DNA of 64,000 nucleotides from Mucilaginibacter sp. 44-25 (GCA_001898335.1 MKTS01000015.1:124001-188000); one strand, 5' to 3'. Shown: positions 8,803-18,594, counted from the stretch's first letter. Translations and numbers: made by a program. Notes: generated from the letters alone by a model not told the origin.

Positions 8803-8870
8803 TCTTGTCATGGTGAGCTTGTCGAACCACTATCACGTGGATAGGTCTTCGACAAGCTCAGACTGACTCT
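8803..8870. repeat. Intergenic palindromic repeat, family 2 (GAGCTTGTCGAA type)
   Basis: A perfect 12-bp inverted repeat GAGCTTGTCGAA (8815-8826) with TTCGACAAGCTC (8848-8859), flanked by TGTCATGGT on the left. It is a REP-like element between the GH20 gene and ahcY, and could also end the GH20 transcript. Confidence 0.6.
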
Positions 8871-8954
8871 TTACACAACTCTCAGCTATAAAGCACCCCG
8901 TTTTATTATATTCGGCTGATAATTGTATTTTTAACCACTTAGGTAAAAAATCCT

Positions 8955-8962
8955 TAACTTTG
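8955..8962 (+). promoter_or_regulatory. -7 element for ahcY
   Basis: TAACTTTG matches TAnnTTTG exactly and ends 22 bp before the ahcY ATG, predicting a leader of roughly 15 nt. No clear -33 element was seen. The short leader leaves no room for an S-adenosylhomocysteine riboswitch. Confidence 0.65.
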
Positions 8963-8984
8963 CCTCACTTAAAAAAACAATAAT

Positions 8985-10301
8985 ATGTCAACAGTAGAAA
9001 CTGCGTACGTTAAGTATAAAGTGAAGGACCTTTCACTGGCCGAGTGGGGTCGTAAAGAGATTGAATTGGCCGAGGCGGAAATGCCGGGTTTAATGGCGCT
9101 GCGTGCCGAGTATGGCGCAAGCAAACCTTTGGCCGGCGCGCGTATAGCGGGCTGCCTGCACATGACCATCCAAACTGCTGTTTTAATTGAAACATTGATC
9201 GAGCTGGGTGCCGAAGTTACCTGGTCGTCATGCAATATATTCTCTACCCAGGACCACGCCGCTGCCGCTATCGCCGCTGCAGGCACTTCTGTTTACGCCT
9301 GGAAAGGCATGAACGCCGAGGAGTTTGACTGGTGTATTGAGCAAACCCTGTTCTTTGGTGAAGACCGCAAACCATTAAACATGATTTTGGATGATGGTGG
9401 CGACTTAACCAACATGGTACTGGATAAATACCCTGAACTGATCGCTAACATTAAAGGCCTTTCTGAAGAAACCACTACCGGTGTACACCGCCTGTATGAG
9501 CGCATGAAGAATGGTACCCTGCCAATGCCGGCTATTAATGTTAACGACTCTGTTACCAAATCAAAATTCGATAACAAATACGGTTGCCGCGAATCATTGG
9601 TTGACGCTATCCGTCGTGCAACCGACGTAATGATGGCCGGTAAAGTAGCTGTTGTTTGCGGTTACGGCGACGTAGGTAAAGGTTCTGCCGATTCTTTGCG
9701 TAACTCTGGCGTTCGTGTAATTGTTACCGAGATCGACCCGATCTGCGCCCTGCAAGCCGCTATGGAAGGTTACGAAGTTAAAAAACTTTCTACCGCTGTT
9801 GCCGAGGCTGATATTGTGGTTACCGCTACCGGTAACAAAAACATTGTTCGCGAAGAGCACTTCCGCGCGTTGAAAGATAAAGCCATTGTTTGTAACATCG
9901 GCCACTTTGATAACGAGATCGACATGGCCTGGTTAAACGGCGCTTATGGCAATACCAAAGTGGAAATTAAGCCACAGGTTGATAAATATACCATTGAAGG
10001 TAAAGACGTAATTGTACTGGCAGAAGGCCGCCTGGTTAACTTAGGTTGCGCTACCGGCCACCCAAGCTTTGTAATGAGTAACAGCTTCACCAACCAAACT
10101 TTGGCCCAGTTAGAGCTTTGGACAAACGGCGATGCTTACGAAAACAAAGTTTACACCCTGCCAAAACACCTGGACGAAAAAGTTGCCCGTTTACACCTGG
10201 CCAAAATTGGTGTTGAACTGGAAGTATTAGATCAGGATCAGGCGGAGTACATTGGCGTAACCGTGGAAGGTCCGTTTAAACCGGAATACTACCGTTACTA
10301 A
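8985..10301 (+). CDS. ahcY: Adenosylhomocysteinase
   Basis: 438 residues, full length. It hydrolyses S-adenosylhomocysteine to adenosine and homocysteine, regenerating the methyl cycle, using bound NAD. Visible features are GARIAGCLHMTIQTAVLIETL near the N-terminus, the NAD-binding loop CGYGDVGKGSADSLR around residue 225, the ATGNKNIV segment, the GHFDNEID segment, and the invariant C-terminal tail ending KPEYYRY. It is a single-gene unit with its own -7 box and a terminator about 40 bp after the stop. Nothing unusual. Confidence 0.98.
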   Translation: MSTVETAYVKYKVKDLSLAEWGRKEIELAEAEMPGLMALRAEYGASKPLAGARIAGCLHMTIQTAVLIETLIELGAEVTWSSCNIFSTQDHAAAAIAAAGTSVYAWKGMNAEEFDWCIEQTLFFGEDRKPLNMILDDGGDLTNMVLDKYPELIANIKGLSEETTTGVHRLYERMKNGTLPMPAINVNDSVTKSKFDNKYGCRESLVDAIRRATDVMMAGKVAVVCGYGDVGKGSADSLRNSGVRVIVTEIDPICALQAAMEGYEVKKLSTAVAEADIVVTATGNKNIVREEHFRALKDKAIVCNIGHFDNEIDMAWLNGAYGNTKVEIKPQVDKYTIEGKDVIVLAEGRLVNLGCATGHPSFVMSNSFTNQTLAQLELWTNGDAYENKVYTLPKHLDEKVARLHLAKIGVELEVLDQDQAEYIGVTVEGPFKPEYYRY

Positions 10302-10302
10302 G

Positions 10303-10338
10303 AGAATCAGGACTTTTAGAGTCAGGAATCAAGATAAA
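10303..10338. repeat. Stutter repeat of the AATCAAGATA family, after ahcY
   Basis: GAGTCAGGAATCAAGATA lies directly after the ahcY stop and before its terminator. Related text follows the bacilliredoxin gene (26936-26968) and, inverted, the ettA gene (32716-32746). Confidence 0.45.
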
Positions 10339-10340
10339 GA

Positions 10341-10373
10341 AAAGGGATATGGTTGAGGCCATGTCCCTTTTTT
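10341..10373 (+). terminator. Terminator of ahcY
   Basis: A 12-bp stem (10341-10352 with 10359-10370, one G-U pair) with a 6-nt loop and a six-T tract. Confidence 0.85.
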
Positions 10374-10499
10374 GTTGGTACGCTAATTTGTTAATAGGCG
10401 TTATTGCACTGACGCATTGACTTACCTCGTGATATTTGAAGTAAATTCGTGATGTTGGGTTTATACTAATCTTTCGCAAAGATTACTAACTTCGTAAAT

Positions 10500-11291
10500 A
10501 TGCATTTCCCCGACCTCAACTTTCCAAAATTTGGCATTTTTGATGTGCTGGATATCCTGCTGGTGGCTTTTCTCATATACCAGTTGTATAACCTCATCAG
10601 GGGCACCATAGCGGCAAATATCTTTATCGGCTTTATTACCATATACCTGGTTTACCGCGTTGTTGACGCGCTGCATATGCAAATGCTCTCGGGTATCCTC
10701 AGCAAATTCGCGGATGTGGGTATTATTGCCATCATTATCGTTTTTCAGCAGGAAGTGAGGCGTTTCCTGCTGTTGGTGGGTAAAAATGCATCGCTCCAGC
10801 GCAATAAAGCCTGGTGGAAATATTTCTTTGGCAAAGCCGAGGTCGAAAAAAACAACTACGCGCGCATAAAACCGATTATTGACGCGTGTAAAAGCATGAA
10901 GCAAACCCGCACCGGCGCGTTGATTGTTTTTGCCAAATACTACGATGAGCAGTTTTACCAGAACAGCTGCGAAGTGCTGGATGCGCGTATCTCTAAGCGT
11001 GTACTGGAAAGTATCTTTCAAAAAAACAGCCCTCTGCATGATGGGGCCGTAGTAATATCCGAGAACAAGATCAAATCTGCCAGCTGTATTTTGCCGGTAA
11101 CCGAAAAGTCCGACCTGCCGGCCCAGTTTGGTTTGCGCCACCGGGCAGGGATAGGTGTTACCGAGGCTAATGATGCCACGGCGATCATCGTGTCAGAAGA
11201 AACCGGCGAGATCTCCTACGCCAAGCAGGGCCGCATTAAAATGGATATCAGTTTTGCCGAACTGGAAAAACTGCTGAATAAAGATTTTTAA
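10500..11291 (+). CDS. cdaA: Diadenylate cyclase CdaA (DisA_N domain)
   Basis: 263 residues. Three N-terminal membrane helices (about 15-85) are followed by a coiled linker and a DisA_N catalytic domain (about 120-245). The active-site motifs are present: the DGA motif in NSPLHDGAVVIS and the RHR motif in LRHRAGIGVTE. It makes cyclic di-AMP from two ATP at the inner membrane face. The gene is not next to folP or a CdaR gene here. Its stop overlaps the stop of the convergent small gene by 4 bp. Confidence 0.95.
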   Translation: MHFPDLNFPKFGIFDVLDILLVAFLIYQLYNLIRGTIAANIFIGFITIYLVYRVVDALHMQMLSGILSKFADVGIIAIIIVFQQEVRRFLLLVGKNASLQRNKAWWKYFFGKAEVEKNNYARIKPIIDACKSMKQTRTGALIVFAKYYDEQFYQNSCEVLDARISKRVLESIFQKNSPLHDGAVVISENKIKSASCILPVTEKSDLPAQFGLRHRAGIGVTEANDATAIIVSEETGEISYAKQGRIKMDISFAELEKLLNKDF

Positions 11292-11671
11292 GGCTTTACC
11301 GCCATACTATCCTTTTTCAATAAAGGCTTTACCTGGTAACCGGCCACAGGCATTTTTGAGTTACCTCCTATTTTCACCACCGGCATTTTCGACTGTCCCT
11401 TTAAAACCGCTACCGGCATATGGTCAACATTGGCTTTGGTTATAGGCTGTATATGCAACGAGCTATTAATGCTGTTGTAAATTCTGTTATTGATGGCATC
11501 ATTTAATGTCAATAACTGGTCGTTCGGTATTGGTTTTGAGAGATTGGCTAAAGAGGTATCTGCTTTTACTACACCATTTATATTTCCCGTGTTGCCATTT
11601 AAGGGTGAGTTCTGCGCCCTGGCCATATTTACCGCGGCAAGGCAGATAGCCGCTATCAATAATTTTTTCAT
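11288..11671 (-). CDS. Small secreted protein of unknown function
   Basis: 127 residues from the ATG at 11671, chosen because it gives a clean signal peptide (MKKLLIAAICLAAVNMARAQ); the frame extends 18 codons further upstream. The mature part is low in complexity with three near-repeats of a (M/S)PV(A/V)-type unit: HMPVAVLKG, KMPVVKIGG and KMPVAGYQV. No cysteines or catalytic motifs are seen, and no family is recognised. It overlaps cdaA tail to tail by 4 bp. Confidence 0.6.
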   Translation of the reverse strand: MKKLLIAAICLAAVNMARAQNSPLNGNTGNINGVVKADTSLANLSKPIPNDQLLTLNDAINNRIYNSINSSLHIQPITKANVDHMPVAVLKGQSKMPVVKIGGNSKMPVAGYQVKPLLKKDSMAVKP

Positions 11672-11782
11672 ACGTTTTAAATTTTTTACAATACTAATAT
11701 AAGGCTGCATAGCATTGATGCGCATTTATGGGTAGCAGAAAAAGTGTTAAATCAACTTATTTAACATTTACAGTATTAAAAC

Positions 11783-11816
11783 AACGAAAGCCGCTCCATA
11801 CAGAGCGGCTTTCGTT
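11783..11816. terminator. Bidirectional terminator
   Basis: A perfect 14-bp inverted repeat (11783-11796 with 11803-11816), stem AACGAAAGCCGCTC. It lies 20 bp after the M1 aminopeptidase stop on the minus strand. Confidence 0.75.
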
Positions 11817-11835
11817 AAATATGCAGATATACCGA

Positions 11836-14331
11836 TTAGTTGGCCGGAGCGTTCATCTCGGCAACAGCTTTGTCGATCATGGCGTTTGAGGCGGTGTCGC
11901 CTGCTTTATTGCGGGCATCTTTAATGCCGTTAAGCACCATGGCTATTTGCGGGCCAACGCCGTATTTTTTGTATTTGTTACCAAAATCTACAATAGAGCT
12001 GATACCCTGCTCTACGCTGCTTTGGTTTTTAAGGCGGCCAATCATATCAGCATAGCTCCGTATGATGTTGAATTGTTCCTGCGGCTGGCCGTTTTTGAAA
12101 GCCTCGTAAACAAACGGCCATTGTTCGTCGTTGCCGCTGTTGGCGTAAGTTTTCAGTACGGCATCTTTCAGGGCACCATCGCTGTCTCTTTCATAAGTTT
12201 TAGCCATTGCTAAAGCGTTAGGCGCGTCAATTAACGAAAGGGCGGTTAATGATGCGCCCTGTACCGCGTACGACTGGCTGTTAAGCCCCTGTTTAAACAG
12301 GTTGGTATTGCCTGATGCTTTTAATTTGCCTAACGCGGTAATAGCGGCGGCTTTCACCAGGTTATTTGGGTCTGTCTGGGCCAGTTTTGACAGGATAGGC
12401 TGGGCAGCATTACGCACATCATCATTAGTCAGATCGGCCGCTTTAATGGCTTTAACCTGTAACTCCCAGTATTTATCATTAAGCGCGGCAATAATTACTT
12501 TGCGGGCCGCGGCATTGCTGTTCTGCGATTTGGCGGCGGCAGTAATAGCTTCAAAACGGTCTAAGTATAAAGGCGCGTTAAAGTACTGGAACGCGAACTC
12601 ATCCAGGGTCTTGTTGTCGGTTTTCTTAGCCAATAGCATTTTATCGCCATCAACATTTACCAGGCTTGGTTTAACTGCTGATTTGAACACCAGGCTATCC
12701 ACCTTGTTGCGCATCCAGAAGGTTTTACGCTCTTTTTTACCACCGGCATAAACATCTATCGCCATTGGCAGGATGAAGGCATTGCCATCCTGAGTTTGAC
12801 TAAGGATAACGGTTTCTGTTTTAGTGGCATCATCCCATTTGTAATTAATATTAAGGATGGGGTTCCCTGCGCCGTAATACCATTGGTTAAAGAACCAGTT
12901 AAGGTCGCGGCCGCTGGCTTCTTCCAATGCTAAACGCAGTTGTTGCGCCTCGCCGTTTTTTAAGGCGTTTGTTTTCAGGTAGATGTTAAGGCCTTTGTAA
13001 AACGCTTCCCTACCCAGGTAGTTGCGCAGCATGTAGAGTATGCTGCCCCCTTTTTGGTAAGTAACGGCATCAAACATGTCCTCTTTATCGTGGTAATGGA
13101 AACGTACCAGGTCTTTGGTGCGCAGGTCCGGCTGGCTTAAATAAGCTTGCCTGTCGCCATTGATATGCGCGTCGCCGGCGTCCTGTCCGTATTTGTGTTC
13201 GGCCCACAGGGTTTCGCTAAAATCAGCAAATGATTCGTTTACGGTAAGGTTACTCCAGCTTTCGCAGGTTACATAGTCGCCAAACCACTGGTGGAATAAT
13301 TCGTGTACAATGGTGCTGCGGCCCTGGCCGTAATAATCATCCAGCAATTCGCGTTTGGTGGCCTGTACGTATTCGCCGTGCAGGGTAGCTGAGGTATTTT
13401 CCATAGCGCCGCTCACGTAATCGCGCACTACGATCTGCGAATATTTATTCCATGGGTAGTCAACCCCTAAAGTTTTCGAATAAAAGTCGATCACCTCCGG
13501 CGTAAAGCCAAAAATGTCTTTGGCGTAAGGGGCGTATTTAGGCTCCAGGTAATAGCTCACCTCTTTACCTTTCCAGGTATCCTTAGTGATCTTGAAATCG
13601 CCCACGGCCATCATAAACAAATAAGGCGAGTGTGGCAGTTCCATTTTCCAGGTATCTGTACGGGTACCATCGACGTTTACTTTTTGCGAAGCCAGACGGC
13701 CGTTAGATAAGGTTACGTATTTGGCCGGTACCGTCATGCTGATCTCGTCAGTTGTTTTCTGGTTAGGCTTATCAATAGTAGGGAACCAAACTGATGAACC
13801 TTCGGTTTCACCCTGTGTCCATATTTGGGTTGGTTTATCTTTCTCGGTGCCATCAGGGTTTATGAAGTATAACCCTTTGGCATCGGTAATGGCCAGGCTG
13901 CCCTGTGCCTTATATTCATTTGGTTTGGCTGTGTAATCAATATAAACGGTATAGTTCTCATTGTTACGATAAGTGCGATCAAGTTTTATCTTAACCACCA
14001 TGCCGTCATAAGTAAATTTCAACGGCGTGTTTTTGCCATTTTTGACTACAGCAATAGTTTTCAGATCCATGCCTTTGGCATCCAGCGAAAGCGAGTCGGT
14101 AGGGTAAAAATGCGGCTTTATGGTAACCCATTCTTTACCGTACAGGTAACGTTTCTTGTAATCGAAACGTACATCCAGCTTGGTGTGTACCAGGTCGTTG
14201 TACTTGGTAGGCGTTTCGCGGTAGATCTTCATGGCAGGGTCGTCCTGCTTGGGGGCAGCCTGCTGTGCGGTAGCGTTTAAGGCAAAAAGGCCCATACTGC
14301 CAATGAGGGCGGCAGCGTAAAGAGTTTTCAT
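11836..14331 (-). CDS. M1-family metallo-aminopeptidase, secreted
   Basis: 831 residues from ATG 14331, which starts a clear signal peptide (MKTLYAAALIGSMGLFALNATAQ); the frame goes 9 codons further. M1 features are the GAMEN substrate-recognition motif (SGAMENTSATL) and the zinc site HELFHQWFGD followed 18 residues later by the Glu in NESFADF. A helical C-terminal region with HEAT-like pieces fills the last ~230 residues. It trims N-terminal residues from peptides in the periplasm. It is monocistronic. Confidence 0.95.
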   Translation of the reverse strand: MKTLYAAALIGSMGLFALNATAQQAAPKQDDPAMKIYRETPTKYNDLVHTKLDVRFDYKKRYLYGKEWVTIKPHFYPTDSLSLDAKGMDLKTIAVVKNGKNTPLKFTYDGMVVKIKLDRTYRNNENYTVYIDYTAKPNEYKAQGSLAITDAKGLYFINPDGTEKDKPTQIWTQGETEGSSVWFPTIDKPNQKTTDEISMTVPAKYVTLSNGRLASQKVNVDGTRTDTWKMELPHSPYLFMMAVGDFKITKDTWKGKEVSYYLEPKYAPYAKDIFGFTPEVIDFYSKTLGVDYPWNKYSQIVVRDYVSGAMENTSATLHGEYVQATKRELLDDYYGQGRSTIVHELFHQWFGDYVTCESWSNLTVNESFADFSETLWAEHKYGQDAGDAHINGDRQAYLSQPDLRTKDLVRFHYHDKEDMFDAVTYQKGGSILYMLRNYLGREAFYKGLNIYLKTNALKNGEAQQLRLALEEASGRDLNWFFNQWYYGAGNPILNINYKWDDATKTETVILSQTQDGNAFILPMAIDVYAGGKKERKTFWMRNKVDSLVFKSAVKPSLVNVDGDKMLLAKKTDNKTLDEFAFQYFNAPLYLDRFEAITAAAKSQNSNAAARKVIIAALNDKYWELQVKAIKAADLTNDDVRNAAQPILSKLAQTDPNNLVKAAAITALGKLKASGNTNLFKQGLNSQSYAVQGASLTALSLIDAPNALAMAKTYERDSDGALKDAVLKTYANSGNDEQWPFVYEAFKNGQPQEQFNIIRSYADMIGRLKNQSSVEQGISSIVDFGNKYKKYGVGPQIAMVLNGIKDARNKAGDTASNAMIDKAVAEMNAPAN

Positions 14332-14544
14332 ATGTGTTAATAGTTTAATGATATGCATGCATAATAAGCTAAAGTATAGCTTTTATATTGATTTAAGACG
14401 ATGGAAATATAATTATGTTACAGGGAATCTAAGCAAAGTAACAAGCCTGTTATAAATTAACTAAATGTTCAATATTAAACTGTAAATGCTAAATTAGCCT
14501 TACCAGTTATTCCTTTTTAACAACCATCCAAACAGGTTATCGCT

Positions 14545-15870
14545 ATGGAACGCAGACAGTTCATCCAAAACATGGCCGTTGCCGGTACAACATTTATGTT
14601 GGGCAGCCATTCGGCTATCGCAGGTATATATAAAGGCTCGCCCGCTAAAAAAGTGGTGCTGGGCGTAATGGGGGTAAACAGCCGTGGCGCTTTCCTCGCC
14701 CAAAAATTTGCAGGGCTTAATGATGTAGAGATCGGTTACATATGCGATGTGGATAGCAATGCTATGAACAAGTGTATTGCCGAGATTGAAAAGATAACCG
14801 GTAAAAGGCCTAAAGGCATAACCGATGTGCGGCAACTACTGGAAAAGAAAGACCTTGACGCATTGGTAATTGCCGCGCCCGACCACTGGCATGCCCCGGC
14901 TACCATCCTGGCCTGCCAGGCAGGTAAGCACGTATATGTTGAAAAGCCTTGCAGCCATAACCCGCATGAGGGTGAACTGGCCATACAAGCAGCCGCCAAA
15001 TACAATCGACTGGTACAGATGGGCAGCCAGCGTCGCTCGTTCAGTAATGTGCAGAAAATGGTGCAGGAACTTCATAGTGGAATCATCGGCAGGGCGTATT
15101 TCGCTCGGGGATGGTATGTTAACAACCGTAAATCCATCGGCATAGGTAAAGCCGCGCCGATTCCCGCCAACCTTAATTATGACCTCTGGCAGGGCTACGC
15201 GCCCCGCAGACCATATAAGGATAACCTGATCCATTACAACTGGCACTGGTTCTGGCACTGGGGTACCGGCGAGGCGCTCAATAACGGCACGCACGAAATT
15301 GATGTAATGCGCTGGGGGCTTGGCGCCGATTTCCCTAACCGGGTAACTTCAGGCGGCGGCCGTTTCGCTTTTAAGGACGATTGGGAAACCCCCGATACGC
15401 AAACCATCGTAGTAAATTTCCCCAATGATACCTCCCTTTCATGGGAAGGGCGAAGCTGTAACCCGTTTAACTCCGAAGGTGTTGGCAGGGGAGTAGTATT
15501 CTATGGCGATCACGGTACTATTAATTACGGTGGCGGTAATGGCTACCAGGTATTTGACATGGAGAATAAGCTGGTGAAGGAAGTGAAAGACGAAACGCCG
15601 GTTGACGCCTCTAACAAAGTAAGCCCTACTGAAATGCTTGATCGTGTGCATCTGCAAAATTTTGTAAACGCTATTCGTGGAGATGAGCAATTGAACCAGA
15701 CCATCATCAACGGGCATAGGTCAACCCTGGTACCGCAGTTAGGCAATATCGCGCAAAGAGTTGGCCGCGTGCTCAATATCGACCCAAAGAACGGCCATAT
15801 CCTGCATGATGCTGAAGCCGCCAAACTCTGGAGCCGCGAATACCAGCCCGGTTGGGACCTTAAAGTTTAA
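14545..15870 (+). CDS. Gfo/Idh/MocA-family oxidoreductase with Tat-like leader
   Basis: 441 residues. The N-terminus MERRQFIQNMAVAGTTFMLG has a twin-arginine pattern (RRQFIQ) and a hydrophobic stretch, suggesting export in folded form with its cofactor. A Rossmann domain begins with VVLGVMGVNSRGAF; the EKP motif (YVEKPCSHNP) of the family is present; the C-terminal alpha/beta domain holds GTHEIDVMRWGL. The family oxidises or reduces sugars and sugar derivatives with NAD(P). Seventeen bases downstream is a two-domain DUF1080 protein, so the pair probably acts on one glycoside. The exact substrate is unknown. Confidence 0.9.
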   Translation: MERRQFIQNMAVAGTTFMLGSHSAIAGIYKGSPAKKVVLGVMGVNSRGAFLAQKFAGLNDVEIGYICDVDSNAMNKCIAEIEKITGKRPKGITDVRQLLEKKDLDALVIAAPDHWHAPATILACQAGKHVYVEKPCSHNPHEGELAIQAAAKYNRLVQMGSQRRSFSNVQKMVQELHSGIIGRAYFARGWYVNNRKSIGIGKAAPIPANLNYDLWQGYAPRRPYKDNLIHYNWHWFWHWGTGEALNNGTHEIDVMRWGLGADFPNRVTSGGGRFAFKDDWETPDTQTIVVNFPNDTSLSWEGRSCNPFNSEGVGRGVVFYGDHGTINYGGGNGYQVFDMENKLVKEVKDETPVDASNKVSPTEMLDRVHLQNFVNAIRGDEQLNQTIINGHRSTLVPQLGNIAQRVGRVLNIDPKNGHILHDAEAAKLWSREYQPGWDLKV

Positions 15871-15887
15871 CATTATCTTTTCACCAT

Positions 15888-17258
15888 ATGAAGAACCTTA
15901 AAACTTACCTGATGCTTGCCGTATTGGCCGCGGCTGCAAACGATGCCGCCGCGCAAAAAGGTTTTATCAGCCTGTTCGATGGCAAAACCCTTAAAGGCTG
16001 GAAAATACTGGCCGGCAAAGCCGAATACAAAGTAGAAAATGGCGGTATCACCGGTACCGCTGTGCTCAATAGCGGTAACACCTTTTTAGTAACCGAAAAA
16101 GAGTATGGCGATTTTATACTTGAACTGGATGTTAAAACCGAAAGTACGCTCACCAACTCCGGTATACAGGTGCGCAGCCACTATGACCCAGTCGGGCACG
16201 AAGGCAAAGGAAAGGTGTATGGCAAGCAATGCGAAATTGACCCAAGCGACCGTAAATGGACCGGCGGCATTTATGACGAAGGCCGTCGCGACTGGCTGTA
16301 CCCTCTGGAACTACATGCCCAAGCCAAAGACGCGTGGAAGAACGGGCAGTTTAACCATATTAAAGTAGAATGCATAGGCAACAGCATGAAAACCTGGATC
16401 AACGGCGTTGCTGCAGCTTACGTGGTAGATACGCTGGATGCCCAAGGGTTTATAGGTTTGCAGGTGCACGCTATTGATAACGAGGCGCAGGCAGGTAAGA
16501 AGATATTCTTTAAAAACATCCGCATTAAAACTACAGGTTTGCAGCCACAGGCATTTGCTAAAGGTGTATATGTTGCCAACCTGCAATCGAACAGTTTAAC
16601 GCCTTACGAAAAGGGTGACGGCTGGAAATTGCTGTTCGATGGAAAGAGCAACGCTGGCTGGCATAGTGCTTCGTCGTCAACATTTCCTACAAAAGGCTGG
16701 AAGATAGAGGGAGGCAAGCTGTCGGTTATTGGCGCTACCGGCGGCGAAGCTACCAATGGCGGCGATATAGTGACTGACAAGCTTTACGGCGCTTTCGACC
16801 TCTCATTTGAGTTTAGGATGAGCAAGGGGGCTAACAGTGGGGTAAAATATTTTGTAACGCTGGATGAAAAAACCAAAGGATCGGCCATTGGCCTGGAGTA
16901 CCAGGTGCTGGATGATGCCGTACACCCCGATGCTAAACTGGGCCGCGATGGCGACCGCACGCTGGCCTCTTTATATGACCTCATTACCGCCAAAAAGCAA
17001 CCGCGCTTTGTGCACCCAATCGGCGACTGGAATACCGGCCGCATTATTGTTTACCCCAATAACCACGTGGAGCATTACCTCAACGGTATAAAAGTGCTGG
17101 AATATGAACGCGGCTCAAAAGAATTTCGCGACCTGGTAGCTATCAGTAAATACAAGATATGGAAAGATTTCGGCGAAGCCAAAGAAGGCCACATCCTCCT
17201 GCAAGACCACGGCTTTGATGTGGATTTCAGAAGTTTGAAGATAAAGGAGTTGAAGTGA
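15888..17258 (+). CDS. Secreted protein with two tandem DUF1080 (3-keto-disaccharide hydrolase type) domains
   Basis: 456 residues with a signal peptide (MKNLKTYLMLAVLAAAANDAAAQ). Two concanavalin-like DUF1080 repeats are visible, each opening with the family motif: ISLFDGKTLKGWK near residue 26 and KLLFDGKSNAGWH near residue 247. The first has SGIQVRSHYDP and the second SGVKYFVTLDE at the matching place. Pfam calls this domain 3keto-disac_hyd (PF06439). It follows the Gfo/Idh oxidoreductase after 17 bp and is presumably co-transcribed, suggesting oxidation of a sugar followed by glycosidic cleavage. Most such proteins have one domain; two in one chain is less common. Confidence 0.88.
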   Translation: MKNLKTYLMLAVLAAAANDAAAQKGFISLFDGKTLKGWKILAGKAEYKVENGGITGTAVLNSGNTFLVTEKEYGDFILELDVKTESTLTNSGIQVRSHYDPVGHEGKGKVYGKQCEIDPSDRKWTGGIYDEGRRDWLYPLELHAQAKDAWKNGQFNHIKVECIGNSMKTWINGVAAAYVVDTLDAQGFIGLQVHAIDNEAQAGKKIFFKNIRIKTTGLQPQAFAKGVYVANLQSNSLTPYEKGDGWKLLFDGKSNAGWHSASSSTFPTKGWKIEGGKLSVIGATGGEATNGGDIVTDKLYGAFDLSFEFRMSKGANSGVKYFVTLDEKTKGSAIGLEYQVLDDAVHPDAKLGRDGDRTLASLYDLITAKKQPRFVHPIGDWNTGRIIVYPNNHVEHYLNGIKVLEYERGSKEFRDLVAISKYKIWKDFGEAKEGHILLQDHGFDVDFRSLKIKELK

Positions 17259-17376
17259 TCGAAATATATCCGATCGCTCTTGGGCAATAACGGCTATCAA
17301 AAGGAAACGTGATTGAATTATTCGCTGTCGCTCGGAATGACAACCAGTAGGTTATTTGCAAGTCAATAAAACAGGG

Positions 17377-18426
17377 TTAATTATTCACCTTGAGCTTTAC
17401 GTTCCATATCTTCTCCGCCTTGCGGCCTACCAGCCAGAACGATAAAGCCAGTATGGCGAAAAACAGGGTTTTATTGGTGCTCTCCCAAAAGTATTCGAAG
17501 TACTTGGTGTATAGCGAGATAACGAAGAAAGTGATGCCAAATTCGCGGGCTATGGCATCCTTATTTTTTAAACCGTAGAGCAGGAACAAGCCGGCTACCA
17601 CTGCTGATATAATGCCCCAATAATAAAGGCTGATCTGTTTAATATGCCACCAGTTATCCAGGCTGCCGTAGTTGCCAAAAATGCTTAACAACCATAACGA
17701 CATAAACAGGTAGAGCATACCCACTATATAAGTGAGTTCCCCAAAATAGGCAAACCATTTCCGACCCTTAAGCAGGTGACAAACGCTTACCAGAACCAAC
17801 CCGAAAACCACAAAACGCAACGGGTAGTTCATCCCCAGGAAATACAGGGCCCAGTTGGTTTGGTAACCGGTTTCGGTGCCAAACCAACTGCCTAATGATA
17901 CCAGCGCGAAAAGCCATATGAGCCTTGATTGCATCCGGTAAGCTAAAAAGGCATACACAAAAACCGATAGCAGGAATAAAATGGAATAATGCCCCGAGCC
18001 ATTATCTAACGCTTTGCCCAGATAAGCGATACAGCTGGCCGTAAAAAATACGCCGAGAAATATGGTGGCTTCGTTACTGAATATTTTTTCGGGATGCTGT
18101 TTTTCTCGCAATCGCCCCAGGTAAAACAGGCCGGCAGCAGCCACGCCTGATAGCAGGCTGATCACCAGGTCGGGCGTGTAATAAAGCTTTTTTATCCAGT
18201 TGAGCACAGCGTCATCCACAATAAACGAGCCTATGGCGATAGCGCCGCAGAAAAGGGAAACCCAAATGCTGTATTTAGCCAGGCGCATCCAGTCGAACCC
18301 TTTTACCTCGTATGAATTACGGAGCTGATCGGCCTGTGCGGCATCTACCAGATGCTCTTTTTCCCAAAAAGCAATAGTACTGTTTAAAAAATCACTTTCC
18401 TGTTTATCGAGGTTAAGTTTAGCCAT
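17377..18426 (-). CDS. DUF2157-like multi-pass membrane protein
   Basis: 349 residues. The cytoplasmic N-terminal ~45 residues (FWEKEHLVDAAQADQLRNSY) resemble the DUF2157 entry region, and about eight to nine hydrophobic helices follow. No catalytic motif is visible and the function is unknown. It is divergent from ribF and convergent with the DUF1080 gene; the gap to the latter holds one arm of family 1 repeat (near 17310-17335). Confidence 0.7.
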   Translation of the reverse strand: MAKLNLDKQESDFLNSTIAFWEKEHLVDAAQADQLRNSYEVKGFDWMRLAKYSIWVSLFCGAIAIGSFIVDDAVLNWIKKLYYTPDLVISLLSGVAAAGLFYLGRLREKQHPEKIFSNEATIFLGVFFTASCIAYLGKALDNGSGHYSILFLLSVFVYAFLAYRMQSRLIWLFALVSLGSWFGTETGYQTNWALYFLGMNYPLRFVVFGLVLVSVCHLLKGRKWFAYFGELTYIVGMLYLFMSLWLLSIFGNYGSLDNWWHIKQISLYYWGIISAVVAGLFLLYGLKNKDAIAREFGITFFVISLYTKYFEYFWESTNKTLFFAILALSFWLVGRKAEKIWNVKLKVNN

Positions 18427-18457
18427 GTTAGTGCTAAATTAATCATTTATTGGTTAA

Positions 18458-18520
18458 CTCACCCCGGCGGCGGCGCTATGCTTGCCTACCCTCTTTGCTG
18501 CGTAAAGAGGGTGAGGGAGC
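18458..18520. repeat. REP-like palindrome upstream of ribF
   Basis: The hairpin ACCCTCTTT/AAAGAGGGT (18488-18496 with 18504-18512) is flanked by CTCACCCC on the left and GTGAGGGAG on the right. A long open frame in front of ribF runs through it, but this is repeat DNA rather than protein-coding sequence. Confidence 0.6.
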
Positions 18521-18594
18521 GAAAGATACCGTTGTTCCTGCATCGGGCGTTTGTAAAATAAGTAAAAACCTTTCGGCAATTTGTTTTGTCGTTA

